Source of the DNA: Perkinsus olseni
Lineage: Eukaryota > Perkinsozoa > Perkinsida > Perkinsidae
NCBI GenBank assembly: GCA_013115135.1
Contig: JABANP010000451.1
Location: forward strand, 1 to 42,999
Direction of reading: 5' to 3'
DNA: 42,999 nt
Positions 32,801 to 42,530 of this stretch are shown here, piece after piece. Below the pieces are notes generated by a model. The model saw only the letters and a program-made list of their open reading frames with translations. It made no database searches and was not told the origin of the DNA. Every line of letters starts with the position of its first letter. Position 1 is the stretch's first letter. Made by a program: the position numbers and the translations under genes.

Positions 32801-35800
32801 ATGGCCATGAACGGTTATGTTTCCGTTTCCAAAGCTGAGTGGAAGACCGCTTCGAGTTGTAGTACCGCGAGAGCCGAAAGCTGCTCAGCGTTCGCGGGTT
32901 CTCTGGAGGTCTCCTCGTACGCAGTTGTTTCCATGACCGTCCCGGTCCCCGACCCCGTTCTCCTCGGGAAGAGCTCCGAGGACACTTCCATGGGAGTGCT
33001 TGCCCCGATGGTCAACAAGGAAGAAGATGCTGAGCCGATTCCGACGAGAGACCAGGCTACAAGCACAACAACGCCAGTTAGAGGGAAGGTGAGCATCGGA
33101 TGGTCTTTCCGTACGAGCTGATCGAGGGTGTTTCCGCGTTTCTTCTTTCCTTTATATTTTTGTAGAACTCCCGTGATTCGACTCCCTGCATGTCGTGCTC
33201 TGCTGGGGAGACCAATCCTCAGGTCCTGCCCGACACGCCGCAAACTCGAAACTCGCTCGGCCGGACGTTTGAAGGAGCTCTCTTCGTGGGACAGTTGGTC
33301 TGGGTGGACAGCTCCAGCGTAGATCCCAAGCACCGTTCGCGCGCTCCCGACTGGTTTCCGTCAGGTATTCTTGCTGTCAGCAGCAGCACCTGCGCAAAAT
33401 TTTGAATCGGAGCAGCGGCTACTGGGTGAAGTGATTGATGTGATGAAAGTTCCGGAGGAGGATGAGGTCTCCGGCGGGGCTCGGCGATTTTTGTATTACG
33501 TACTGCTGTACGACAAGGGCATGCACTTCTCCGACTGGTAGGCTTCGGGAGGCTCTCACTCTGTTTCACGCCGAGCTCGAGTCACCCGGCACGCTTTGCA
33601 GGGTTTGAGAACGTCTAGGGTGTCGAGCGAAGCGGAGTTTACGTACCTTGCGGGTCTCAGAATTCCGCAGCGCGGCCGGTGTCCGTCGTTAATTGAGCGC
33701 TCAATGATCTGTTAATTCTGGTAGGTATAAAAGTAGTGATGTTGTCGCCTTGACTATCGAGGAAGTTACTAGCTACCGGATACCGGAGGGAGATGAGGGT
33801 CACAGCGGTGGTATGGCAAGGACGCCTCTGAACGACTCAGTCTCGACCGCTGGTGGGTGAGGGGGCTCTGCCTCTCTCTTCGATTGTATCATCGGCGCCA
33901 GAGGGCCTCGCTACCCTAGTGACAACCTGCAATCCACGGGCGGTTTCAGTGTTGAGTGTTGAGACACTCGGCTGTGTATCTCCCTGTGTTGTGGATGCCT
34001 CAGATTTGGACAGCGGCATGTCGCATGCCGGGACGACCCCCAACACACCGCGCCTCCACCATCACCAGTCTCGAGGGCCCTCGGACTCGCTGGGCATCGA
34101 CGAGAAGTATTGGGACCTACAGTAGGATGAGCGTCTCTCTGGTCGGGTGTTCATGCTATTGCGCAGGTATGGGCGTAAACATAATGAACAGTATTACATA
34201 GCGAGTCATCGGATCAACTTGGAGAAGGCGAAGGCTCGAGTGAAGAACGTTAGATTTGTGAAGGTCGGCGAGGATCCACCTCTGTATACTTGGTAGGCCT
34301 GGCGATGCGTCTGGTCGGAGTGCTTTGGTTCGCCCTCGGGGTTGCTGATCAGCTAGGACTGCTCTGGTCACTGGCGCATTCCCGAAGCATTCATAACAGG
34401 AATGAATAATAGGATATCGGTGTCCGTGTATATACCCTGTTGGGGTTCCAACTCCAAGGTTTCATCAGGCTACGATAAACGAAAACTGTCTTGGATGATA
34501 CACGCTTCTTGACTCGGAACTGTGGACGGCCATTTGTGTGTCGCCTTTCTGTTAGCTTCCATCGTGGTGATGCGTCCTTAGTGCGTCACAGGGCGACTGC
34601 CAGCGACTGCTGCTTCTTGTAGGTTCTTCTCGCCCTATCCTCCAGAGATAGTCGATCAGCTCCGGCTGCGTCCTGGTGACACGCGGGATGATCCTTCCAC
34701 CCAGCTACATATTTGCAAACGATGTTTCCGACCGTTCGCGAGTGAACGGGAGATGTGAGGAAGGGAGCGTTTGGGTCATCAGACCTCATGAAGCTTGCGT
34801 GTTATCAGCCAGCAGTTCATATACAGTACTGACAGCTTGTTCCTCTTCATTACATTATCATCTCTCCGCTTCAACTCTCGCCCATCATTCTCCACGGCTC
34901 TATTGGGTACTTGCCCCAATTAACTTGTATATACAAGCCCATTCGGATAGATATTTGCAAGCCATTCTTCCGATTGTTCGCGAGTGAACGGGAGATGTGA
35001 GAACGGCGGCCTCTCGGTCACCCGATAGGCTGTTCTTATTCACTTCATCTCTGCCTGCCAGTGCCAATTTTCTTGAGGGTTTTTTCGTTGCTATTGTTGT
35101 TTTTCAGGTTTTCTCACATGACCACCTGCAGCGTTGCCAACCCCCCGGGTAAGTCACGATCTTGGTAGGGGCCGTGACGTCGACGGCTCTCCTTAGGTGT
35201 TCTTATCTGGCGCAAGGTGTCGGGGGATAAGGTGTTGGGCGTTGTGGAGGTCGATGGGCAGTCTAATGAGGACTACTGCGAGAACCTCGTCCTCTTCACG
35301 AAGTTGTTTCTCGAAGTGAGCGGAGCGATGCTCTAATCATTCTTGTTCGCAGCGTCGGTCGTATTATTCTTTTGCTCAGTGAAAAGCATTTAAAGCTCTT
35401 TTCTCCCGTTCGTACTCAGGCATGACATCAGATGCCTTACTCTATGATACTATAAGCCCATTTAGTAATGAGTTATGTATTGATAATGAAGGATTCTTAT
35501 TCCTTCGTACCCAGGTGTATAGGCCTTCACTCAACTAATAATTAGCTCCTCGCTACTCACGCTGGACGTGGGCTGGGCTTGGAGGCAGAGAAGTTAGTGC
35601 CGAGCTCCGCCTTTTCGTTACGAAGCCCTAGTATGATACCATTATGGTATATAGTAATGCTATTAAGTATGTTGTATATTTATGATACACAACGGTGCAA
35701 CGATGCATATGTCTTTTATTAAACTAATAATGATACTAAGTTAATTCTTAGTAATGATAAACTGTTGGGGTGGTCGTTGATGTGATAATTATCATCATCG

Positions 35801-37261
35801 TTAATCCGTGCTGCGGTCGAGGTCGAACGGAATTTGCTGGACTACGGGCGTCGTCGTCGAAAAAAATAATTTATCGCAATGAGAGTACCGAATCAAAATT
35901 CGTGGTATCATCTTTAACGAATCTTTTATCAGGGTAAGAGTTTATCAGAACATCAGAGTAACCGCAGGGATCTGGTTAAGTCATTTTGGTTCTACGTGCT
36001 CGTACAATGGGACCATCCCGAGGAGGTAGCAGCAGCAGCCACACTGTGTCACGTCGGTGGTCGAGAGCCCTGCAGGTCCCCGCCTCCCCTACGGCCATGC
36101 CGGGGTCGACGAGGCCGCCGCACTTTGTTGGGTACTTTTCGAAGGAGAAGGTCGATCGGCAGTTTTCGCATATTCTCTCGTGCATCATGGTCTTGCCGTC
36201 GTTCCAACGCCATGGTTACGGCAAGTTCCTTGTTAACTTGGCGTTTGAGCTCAGTGATCGTGAAAACAGGTGAGTACTGTACTTGTAGCGCGCGCCGTTC
36301 TGATCGATATCGTAATGGTTCCCTAGCAGTACTACGTTAAGGTTGATTTCGTCGTCAGGCATGGCAGCGCTGAGCGGCCATTTTCTCCTAGTGGTCACGT
36401 CCTCCTGCACGCAGTCTGGGCGCGCAGAATATTAGAGTTTCTGGATCGAACACGGTAAGGGCTAGTGACGCCTTGAAGCGAGTTAAGGTGGTTCCGTCAG
36501 GGAGGAGGAGGCGGGCCGGAGCTCGGTGGCATGCACGGTTAATATCGCTAGCATAGCTCACGCTACTAGTGTGATACCGAGTGATATCTGGAGCACTCTT
36601 ACCGAGGCTGGTCTGCTGCCGTCACAGAACAAGTAGGCGGGGACCGTGGCAAGGTCGCGGGTGGGACGTGATCGCCTTTCCCGACCTCGAAGCTTCCATG
36701 AGGACCGATAGAAACTGATGATGATGAAACTAAAAATCGATCGATCTAACGGGCGGTGCAAGGAGGTTTGGTTCTGTTGCTTCTCCGTTGCTGCTAATAG
36801 TCAACGCAAGGCCAGAAGGAGTGTAAAGTCTTCTACTTTCTCCTGTTCGGGGAGCGGGAGTATTAGCTGTGCACGCATGCACAAAACGATCGGCGGCGCA
36901 TAATGAGTAACAGGCTCACAGTTTATACTCGCTCCCCATTATTGCTGCTTAATTCTACCATCTCGTGCATCGCCTCGACAGGTCGTTGGATGCTCGATCC
37001 TCTCTAGGTTGCGACCCCGGGCCTCGGCCGGGGACAGGCTGCCGACATTGACGCCCGCGAAGCTCGAGAGGAGGGTCAGCTGTGATACGCCTACTATTGA
37101 AGCACTCAAAATGGTAAGGCAAGGCAATTTCGTGGCGCGTGACGGTGAGATCCATTCAGGTTGCGCGTGGGAGTGGCTTGCCTTTGGAAGCATCAGAAGT
37201 GTACTGGTGTCCTCCCAAGGTCTTCCGGGAAGGCGAGGGCGACGACTGTGAGCTGGGCTGA
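32801..37261 (+). CDS. MYST-family histone acetyltransferase (KAT5/Esa1-like)
   Basis: Sixteen exons join to 671 aa in one frame: 32801-33088, 33166-33364, 33381-33537, 33619-33678, 33725-33852, 34004-34121, 34167-34292, 34623-34754, 35108-35148, 35197-35315, 35957-36025, 36076-36269, 36359-36454, 36552-36632, 37008-37113 and 37160-37261. Residues 138-216 form a chromo-barrel (GQLVWVD ... YYVLLYDKGMHFSDWV). Then come the MYST entry block (WFFSPYPPEI), a C2HC zinc finger (C390, C393, H406, C410) and the HAT core: HFVGYFSKEK, ILSCIMVLPSFQRHGYGKFL and FELS, with catalytic Cys515 and Glu537 and the acetyl-CoA loop QRHGYG. The end VYWCPP matches family C-termini. It is a nuclear lysine acetyltransferase acting on histone tails. 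The gap 33365-33380 is only 16 nt long; see findings. Confidence 0.9.
34951..35002 (+). repeat. Partial duplicate of a MYST exon in the next intron
   Basis: About 50 nt copy the end of exon 8 with its donor (34709-34759), including GCGAGTGAACGGGAGATGTGAG unchanged over its last part. In the copy the second zinc cysteine codon is gone (CKPF instead of CKRC), and there is no good acceptor before it. It is a dead exon copy or a pseudo-exon. Confidence 0.8.
35316..35956. other. Long AT-rich intron of the MYST gene
   Basis: This intron of 641 nt is much richer in A and T than its surroundings, with repeated TGATACTA, TAATGATA and ATTATCATCA words. No exon or RNA gene was recognised in it. Confidence 0.6.
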
Positions 37262-37867
37262 ATTTCCACGCCTGAAGCTAGTTGTGGTGCAGGTCCGGTG
37301 ATATCGACGCGACGGCGCACAGCAGCGATGAAGGCCCGGAAGTTGGGCAGCCCCAGCAGCGGCAGTCCGGCTTTGCACGGTCAGGGAACGTGGATCGAGA
37401 GCGATCTGTCTCCGATGGATTTCTAGGAAATACTAATGAAATACTTTGTGTTGGATCAATGAGGGCCGGAGGGCTGTCCTTTCAGTGGGCGTGGTATGGC
37501 ATAAGCGATCGTGTGAGAGTGGTGGGGGCACCGTAGCCTTACACGATCGCCGATGGTCCGTAGGAGATGGGGCTGCATGGGTGAGTACCCATGCAACCTG
37601 ACGGGAGAGTTGTCCCTCGGTGAAGCCAGTCTGGGCGAAGCTGCTGCTTCCCTTCGGGAGGGGCTGTACGGCTGGTTCTTGGTCCAGTGGACTCGTGGAT
37701 GGTGTTCGTCACGGCAGGAGCTGTGTATCCGATCCGTCATAAACGTCACCCGCCTTGCGTCGACTATGAGCAGCAGCTTCCCGGCCCTCAGTGCTGTCGC
37801 TTCCGTAATATTCGATTTGATGTCTCCGTCATTGGCGTCGTCGGCCACCGCCCCTCTGCCGAGTGTG
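37262..37867. other. Spacer between MYST and methyltransferase genes
   Basis: Contains the 5' region of the methyltransferase. The frame of its first exon is open upstream to 37553, with another ATG at 37766, so the start is ambiguous. A short palindrome occurs at about 37570-37595 (GGGCTGCATGGGTGAGTACCCATGC type). Confidence 0.45.
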
Positions 37868-39337
37868 ATGTACTCGTGGAGGGTGAAGGCGTTGAGGCAG
37901 TGGATCGATGAGTTCAAGGCGAAATCCAGCGGTGATGGGAAGCTCAGAGTTTCCGACCTGGAGAGCTTGGGCCACCTTGATCAGTGGGCATGGGCGGTGC
38001 AGCAGCTCTATACCAACTTTTTCCCAAATCCTGTGGAAGGTATCACTATCGTGGTTTGGTCGCGTGCGACGAGGTGATATCGACTCTCGGCCTCGGACCC
38101 GATGTGACGGTGCTCGACGTTGGCTGCGGCGTTGGAGGCCCCGCCAGGTGAGCTCAGCTTCGCTCCGCTAGAAGGTGTCATTTTTCTATCAGATACATTT
38201 CGTATAAGTCGGGGTGCTCTGTGGTGGGCTACGACGTGCAGGAGGGCTTGATCGAAGTTGGTAGAGAGCTCACTGAAGCTGTGGGGCTGGCCAGCAAGGT
38301 TGACCTCGTCTGTGGTGATGCTACTGAAGATATGTATGCCTCCGCGAACAAAGAAAAGTGCGCCTGCTGGGAATTGAACTCGGGGTCGTCGGCATGAAAT
38401 TCGTGCACTCTACCGGTTGGTGTAGATATGATGCAGCATTCTCGTTGTTGGTCATCCTTCACATTCCTAATCGGCTGAGCGTGCTGAAGGCGATGTACGA
38501 GGCGTTGAAGCCCGGCGGATCGGTGAGCTGTGCTACTGCCATACAAAGCCAGTGTTAGATTGACCCTAGGTTTTGATAGAAGATATGATTCACCTCACTG
38601 AGGAAGGGCCCTTCACCGATAGAGAAGAGGAACTCCTTCGGGAGATGGTCGGAGCGCACAGTGTCTCCGGTGTTGCCAAGTAAGGACGATTGTGGTAGAA
38701 TCTAGAATGGCCATGGCTTTGAAATCACGCTTGCTATTACGGGAAATGGCCGCCATGCATGCAGCATTCTCGTCTGTTTTATTGTCACTGTGGCGTCGCG
38801 AATGGGAGGTTAGACGACCATCAAGACCGATGACTGTCGGGTCTACGGAAAACCGTGACGCTAAGTCATTAGGTACAGGAGGGAACTGATGGATGCTGGC
38901 TTTGTGGACATCGAGTTCAGGGATCTCACCAAGGTCTGGGGGCCATGGTCGCAGCAGAGATCGGAAGAGTGAGAGGTCCCGGGTTCGATTCCCAGGACCG
39001 CTATTTTTATTATGACCAGTTACGAGGCCGGAAAGGAGCGTCAGATATCGAGCGTCGGAGTGGAGCATTATAATAATCGTTCCAAGTTCTACGCCGCAAT
39101 TGCAGAGCTATTCCGTGGGGGCCGCCTTGGAGGTAAATGATGATGGCAATCGAGAGTTGCGGGAGTTATGGTACGCACACAGGCGCGAGTATTACTATGA
39201 GGAAACCAACGGTTATGGAGAGACGTTTGGTTGAGGGTCGCGCCGCTTTGACGGAGGAGAAGATGGCTCGGGTGGGTCATTCAGGGGGAATTCATCGCTG
39301 CGCGTTAGAAGGCTCTGGCGATGAGGGCCGAGCGTGA
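37868..39337 (+). CDS. SAM-dependent methyltransferase, class I
   Basis: Eight exons join to 320 aa: 37868-37931, 37985-38147, 38193-38357, 38426-38522, 38570-38679, 38873-38968, 39020-39132 and 39183-39337. Motif I is VLDVGCGVGG (64-73). It is preceded by YHYRGLVACDEVI and followed by VVGYDVQEG (acidic loop), VCGDATE, FSLLVILHIPN and LKPGGS. The C-terminal part (YRRELMDAGFVDIEFRDLT, YAAIAELFRGGRLGG) resembles small-molecule N-methyltransferases of the sarcosine/dimethylglycine and phosphoethanolamine type; the exact substrate is not decided by sequence. The start could also be the ATG at 37766. The last exon is doubtful: another frame there reads REYYYEETNGYGETFG before a stop at 39232, but needs a very short intron. 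Two introns are tRNA-like. Confidence 0.85.
38358..38425 (-). other. 68-nt intron that is antisense tRNA-like along most of its length
   Basis: On the minus strand the intron reads like a tRNA body. It has a D-arm with A-box (CACCAACCGGTAGAGTG), an anticodon-like arm (GCACGAATTTCATGC) and a T-arm with B-box (CCGAGTTCAATTCCC), then CAGCAGGCGC. Stem pairing is imperfect and a 5' acceptor strand is missing, so it is not a functional tRNA. Exon phase confirms this exact stretch as intron (KE|KYDAAFS). Confidence 0.65.
38969..39019 (+). other. 51-nt intron with sense tRNA-like T-arm and terminator-like T run
   Basis: GTCCCGGGTTCGATTCCCAGGAC forms an extended T-arm hairpin. It contains a perfect B-box and is followed by GCTATTTTTATT, which resembles a Pol III terminator. 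Exon phase on both sides (SE|DYEAGK) fixes the intron. Confidence 0.65.
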
Positions 39338-39450
39338 TTTGATTTTCCTGGATATGCGCACATTTGTCTCCTGATTGAGAAGCCGCTATTCCGGCTTTTT
39401 GTGGGACGATGCCGGTGATCGCCCAGCAAGAGGCAAAGTACATTGCCTAG

Positions 39451-40497
39451 TGTATGGTGAATTCAATGGAAAAGGAATTAGGGTCAAACTCATCAAGACG
39501 AAGGAAAAAGTGCCTGCGCGGTTTGCGCGTTTCTAAATGGCGCGTGGAGTGACTGTTGTGCCGTTGATAATGATGGAGGGCGGCAATCGCTCTAGTCGCA
39601 GTCACGGCGTTCAACAGGAAGTTCGCTCCTGCCTGAGGAGCGCTAGATCCGAAATGGACTATCTCCTCTCCCGTGTGATGTGGCCGACAGGTGCCGATGT
39701 CGATCATCGAGACCAACGGATGCACCAATTCGAAGGTCTTCCCCCTCGCTGATCACGACAACTGGCAGTTTCATTTTTTCGCCGCCAACGAGAAGTCCAG
39801 AATCAAATCTCTGAGCTTCAGGATTTGGTCGGCCAAGTCACTCCCACTCAGGGCCTGGCTTTGGTGAGGCAGCAGCGGAGCGATGCAGTTTTTTTGTGCA
39901 TTTTCTCGAACTGAGGTACGTAACCGACGAAGGAGAGACCAAGGTTCTGGTTGACTACCAGAGTAAGAGCTTGAACGCCCTTCGTGAGGTCCCTGATGGA
40001 CAGGTAGATCACCCTCGTGGGCGATATTTGCCACTCAGTTCTACGACAGATAAAAATAGAATTGGGTTCGCTCGGAAGCTTGATTCTTCGAGATGATGTT
40101 GATGATTCAAATGGAGTGGGGGAGTTCACCTTGCTGCATGAGGGTAGCGAGATGCTTCGAATGTGAGGAGGGTGCTTTCTGACACCTCTAGCCAGAGATG
40201 TGTAGCGACTCATGCCAGGCATTTTACAACCGAGGGTCTCCACTATCCCTGGGAGGTGCCTGGTCAGAAGGACAAGGTTGTGCACAGGCCGTTCCTTCGC
40301 GGAGATCTCATCATGGACAACGTACACAGTCCCATGCATGGGTAGGTCTTGAAAGCCACCCTCCTTGCCGGGCGGCTGGAGGATTCCACTGCATCGATGA
40401 TGATCTTCTCCCATCGGTTTTCCCATCCTCAGTTACTCGAAACGTTATTACGGTCCTAATTATGGTCCAGTCTGGGGGTATCGTTTATCGTTTATGA
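39451..40497 (+). CDS. Multi-exon gene, function unknown (5' end not found)
   Basis: Exons 39691-39863, 39916-40003, 40050-40162, 40235-40341 and 40382-40497 (stop TGA) join in one frame over 198 aa through GT-AG introns of 40-72 nt. An upstream exon 39451-39509 (YGEFNGKGIRVKLIKTKEK) fits in phase but needs a 181-nt intron. The product begins VPMSIIETNGCTNSKVFP, is rich in beta-type sequence (WYVTDEGETKVLVDYQSK, IKIELGSLILRDDVDDSNG) and ends in a short hydrophobic stretch (VITVLIMVQSGGIVYRL). I recognise no family. The last exon runs exactly up to the breakpoint of the subtilisin relic on the other strand, so the present C-terminus may have been created by that rearrangement. Confidence 0.55.
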
Positions 40498-40978
40498 GGC
40501 CACTGTCCATAACAGCTACTTTGACGGTCCGCCTAGCGTAGGGTCTAGACAATCTCCATACTTCCTTCATGTTCATCCGCTCGAATGCCCTTTGCCTCCA
40601 AGCTTGAGGATCATTCACGCCGAGATCGTCGTTGGTGGTCTCCTCCTTGGTGGCGAAGTTAGGGGAGCATTCACACTCCAGACCGGGTAGCTCGGAGGCC
40701 GCCTCCTTCAAGTAAGCACAGAGATCGGCGGAGCTCACCGTGTCATCGGAAGTAGAGACCACCTGCAAGCCCGAGGACTTCAGAGTCTTGATTGATGCCG
40801 TCTTAAGGAAAGCGGCCACTCCACGGTTAGACGTGAACTTGGCGTTTTCGAGGCGCTGCGGGACATCCCGGACGTCGACGAAAGCATCGTCGGAGGTGAT
40901 CGACAGGATAGTCTTGCTGTCGTAAACGTCTGCGGAGCTCGATGCGGCTATGAGGGGGACGAAGGAGAGGAGCTTCAT
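40460..40978 (-). pseudogene. 5' half of a subtilisin gene, truncated
   Basis: The open frame starts with the same signal peptide as the intact gene at 5690 and keeps the prodomain and the catalytic Asp block (VKVAVMDSGL). It then leaves the homology near 40495 and ends 13 residues later. The His and Ser of the triad are absent, so it cannot be an active protease. About 120 nt of 5' flank are duplicated too. The frame is intact up to the break, which points to a fairly recent truncation. Confidence 0.9.
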
Positions 40979-41158
40979 CGCGTCGAATGAACAGAAAGCT
41001 GAAAATCGCCAACCATCACAGTCTCGGCGAATGAAGAGCTGGATTCAGGAGACTTCCGCCGAGGATAACCCGAGTGGGCGTCTCGTCTCAGGCAAGACGT
41101 GGACATCACTCGGCCGTCTCGTCATAGGTCACTGCCTGAGTGACATGGCAAATATTAA

Positions 41159-41335
41159 ACGAAAGCATCGTCGGAGGTGATCGACAGGATAGTCTTGCTG
41201 TCGTTAACGCATGTGGAGCTCGATGCGGCTATGAGGGGGACGAAGGAGAGGAGCTTCATCGCGTCGAATGAGCCATCACAGTCTCGGCGATTCGCCGACG
41301 GCGAATGACGAGCTGGATCCAGGAGACTTCCTTCG
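41159..41335 (-). pseudogene. Second fragment of a subtilisin 5' end
   Basis: About 100 nt (41159-41259) repeat the signal-peptide end and start of the prodomain of the relic at 40879-40978 almost exactly, followed by a shortened copy of its 5' flank. It is a nested, shorter duplicate of that relic. Confidence 0.85.
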
Positions 41336-42279
41336 AGGCTCTATGGCTCTATGGCCCTTCGTATTTAGTGAATGGGGTCTACGAGATGCCAGGGGACCTC
41401 TCCTCTCCGCGCTGGCTCCGATAACATGTTCCTATCAACATAACATCGATCAGACTTCGGTAGTCTAGTCGTCAGATAAGCTGTTTAACTGACGACTGGA
41501 TTACCGAAGTCTGAACTTGGGCGCCAGCGGTGACCCAGATAAGCCCCCGATCAAATTGCTATTGCTTTGTCACTCACTGAATCAGATAAAAAGATCTATG
41601 ATAAAGATATACAGTATATGATAATCTTAAGTGGGCCATCAAGCTGTCTCCGCGCTCCCCTGCTGCACAGCTTCGAGCCAGTCGAACAGCTCCAGATCAT
41701 CGACTAGCGGGCATGAGCGAATTCGCTTCCTATCGCGGCCAACACCTGCTACCGGACCGACCGAAGTACCCGCGGCATAGGACCCTGTCGCCCCTAGCAC
41801 CCCGCCACTCGGTAACACAGCGGATTGCATGGTTTGTGGGTAGGTGGATCAGATAAGAGAGAGGTATAGCTGTAGTCGTGTGCAGGATGATCCTACTAGC
41901 CTAGTAGTACTAGGATAGACACACGGTGTGCCACACACCCGTACGCAGACGCAGACTCACCGTGCGTCACGCACGAGTAAGACCACTCGACTATAGTGGT
42001 CGGGCTCAGGCTGAGCCGCTCAGCCTCACAGCCGTACCCGTCTAAGTCGTAGGCGCTAGCGCCTCACAATACGATCGTTATCTCAATCGCTCTTAGGGCC
42101 TCTCCCAGGAAAACACAGTAAAATCGTATCCTGGGGGATTCGTACTGACGCGGCCTAGAAACCGGAGAGTATAGTTCTCAGCGGAGCGTAGTAATGCACT
42201 TTCACTCACTTTCGGGGGGTAAGGCCGGGGTGAAGCTGATCGGTCGGCCTTACCGACATGATGTCGGCGACATCTTAAG
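41336..42279. other. Intergenic, inverted repeats, no gene recognised
   Basis: Contains the inverted repeat at 41451-41513, a short open minus-strand frame (41639-41830) without support, and several small palindromes, for example CCACTCGACTATAGTGG near 41987 and CTCAGGCTGAGCCGCTCAG near 42005. Confidence 0.45.
41451..41513. repeat. 25-bp inverted repeat
   Basis: Arms 41451-41475 and 41489-41513 pair with two mismatches around a 13-nt loop. The arm starts CAGACTTCGGTAGTCTAGTC. Confidence 0.9.
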
Positions 42280-42530
42280 TAGGTCCTTAAGAACGTGCCT
42301 TAGTGAAACGAACTAACTTCCTTACTTACCGCGCTTAAGAAACTAACGTTAGATCTGAAGGAATCTTAACTTAAGGTTGAGTCTGAGGGACTTAAGTGAA
42401 CTTACCGCTTCTCATCGCCTTAGTGAAACAACCTTACCTTAGTTTCTTAAGTTTTTTACTGTTCTAAGTTAAGTAAGAGGTTAGTGAAAGAGGCCCTTAG
42501 CCTTGCAGTACTTGAAACTGTCAGTAAGGC
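42280..42530. repeat. Cluster of CTTAAG and CTTAGTGAAAC words
   Basis: The palindrome CTTAAG or its core TTAAG occurs repeatedly, in places with CTTAACTTAAG-like doubling. CCTTAGTGAAAC occurs at about 42298 and 42418, with a variant GTTAGTGAAAG at about 42480. The spacing is irregular. Confidence 0.6.

Noticed and set aside
32815..33333. 172-aa minus-strand frame
   Set aside because: Antisense to the first two MYST exons, which join in frame with the rest of that protein.
39848..40426. 192-aa minus-strand frame
   Set aside because: The + strand carries a five-exon chain in one frame through the same DNA with consistent GT-AG phases, so the minus frame is its shadow.
40740..40925. + strand frames in the subtilisin relic (and 5452-5637)
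   Set aside because: They are antisense shadows of the subtilisin prodomain in both copies.
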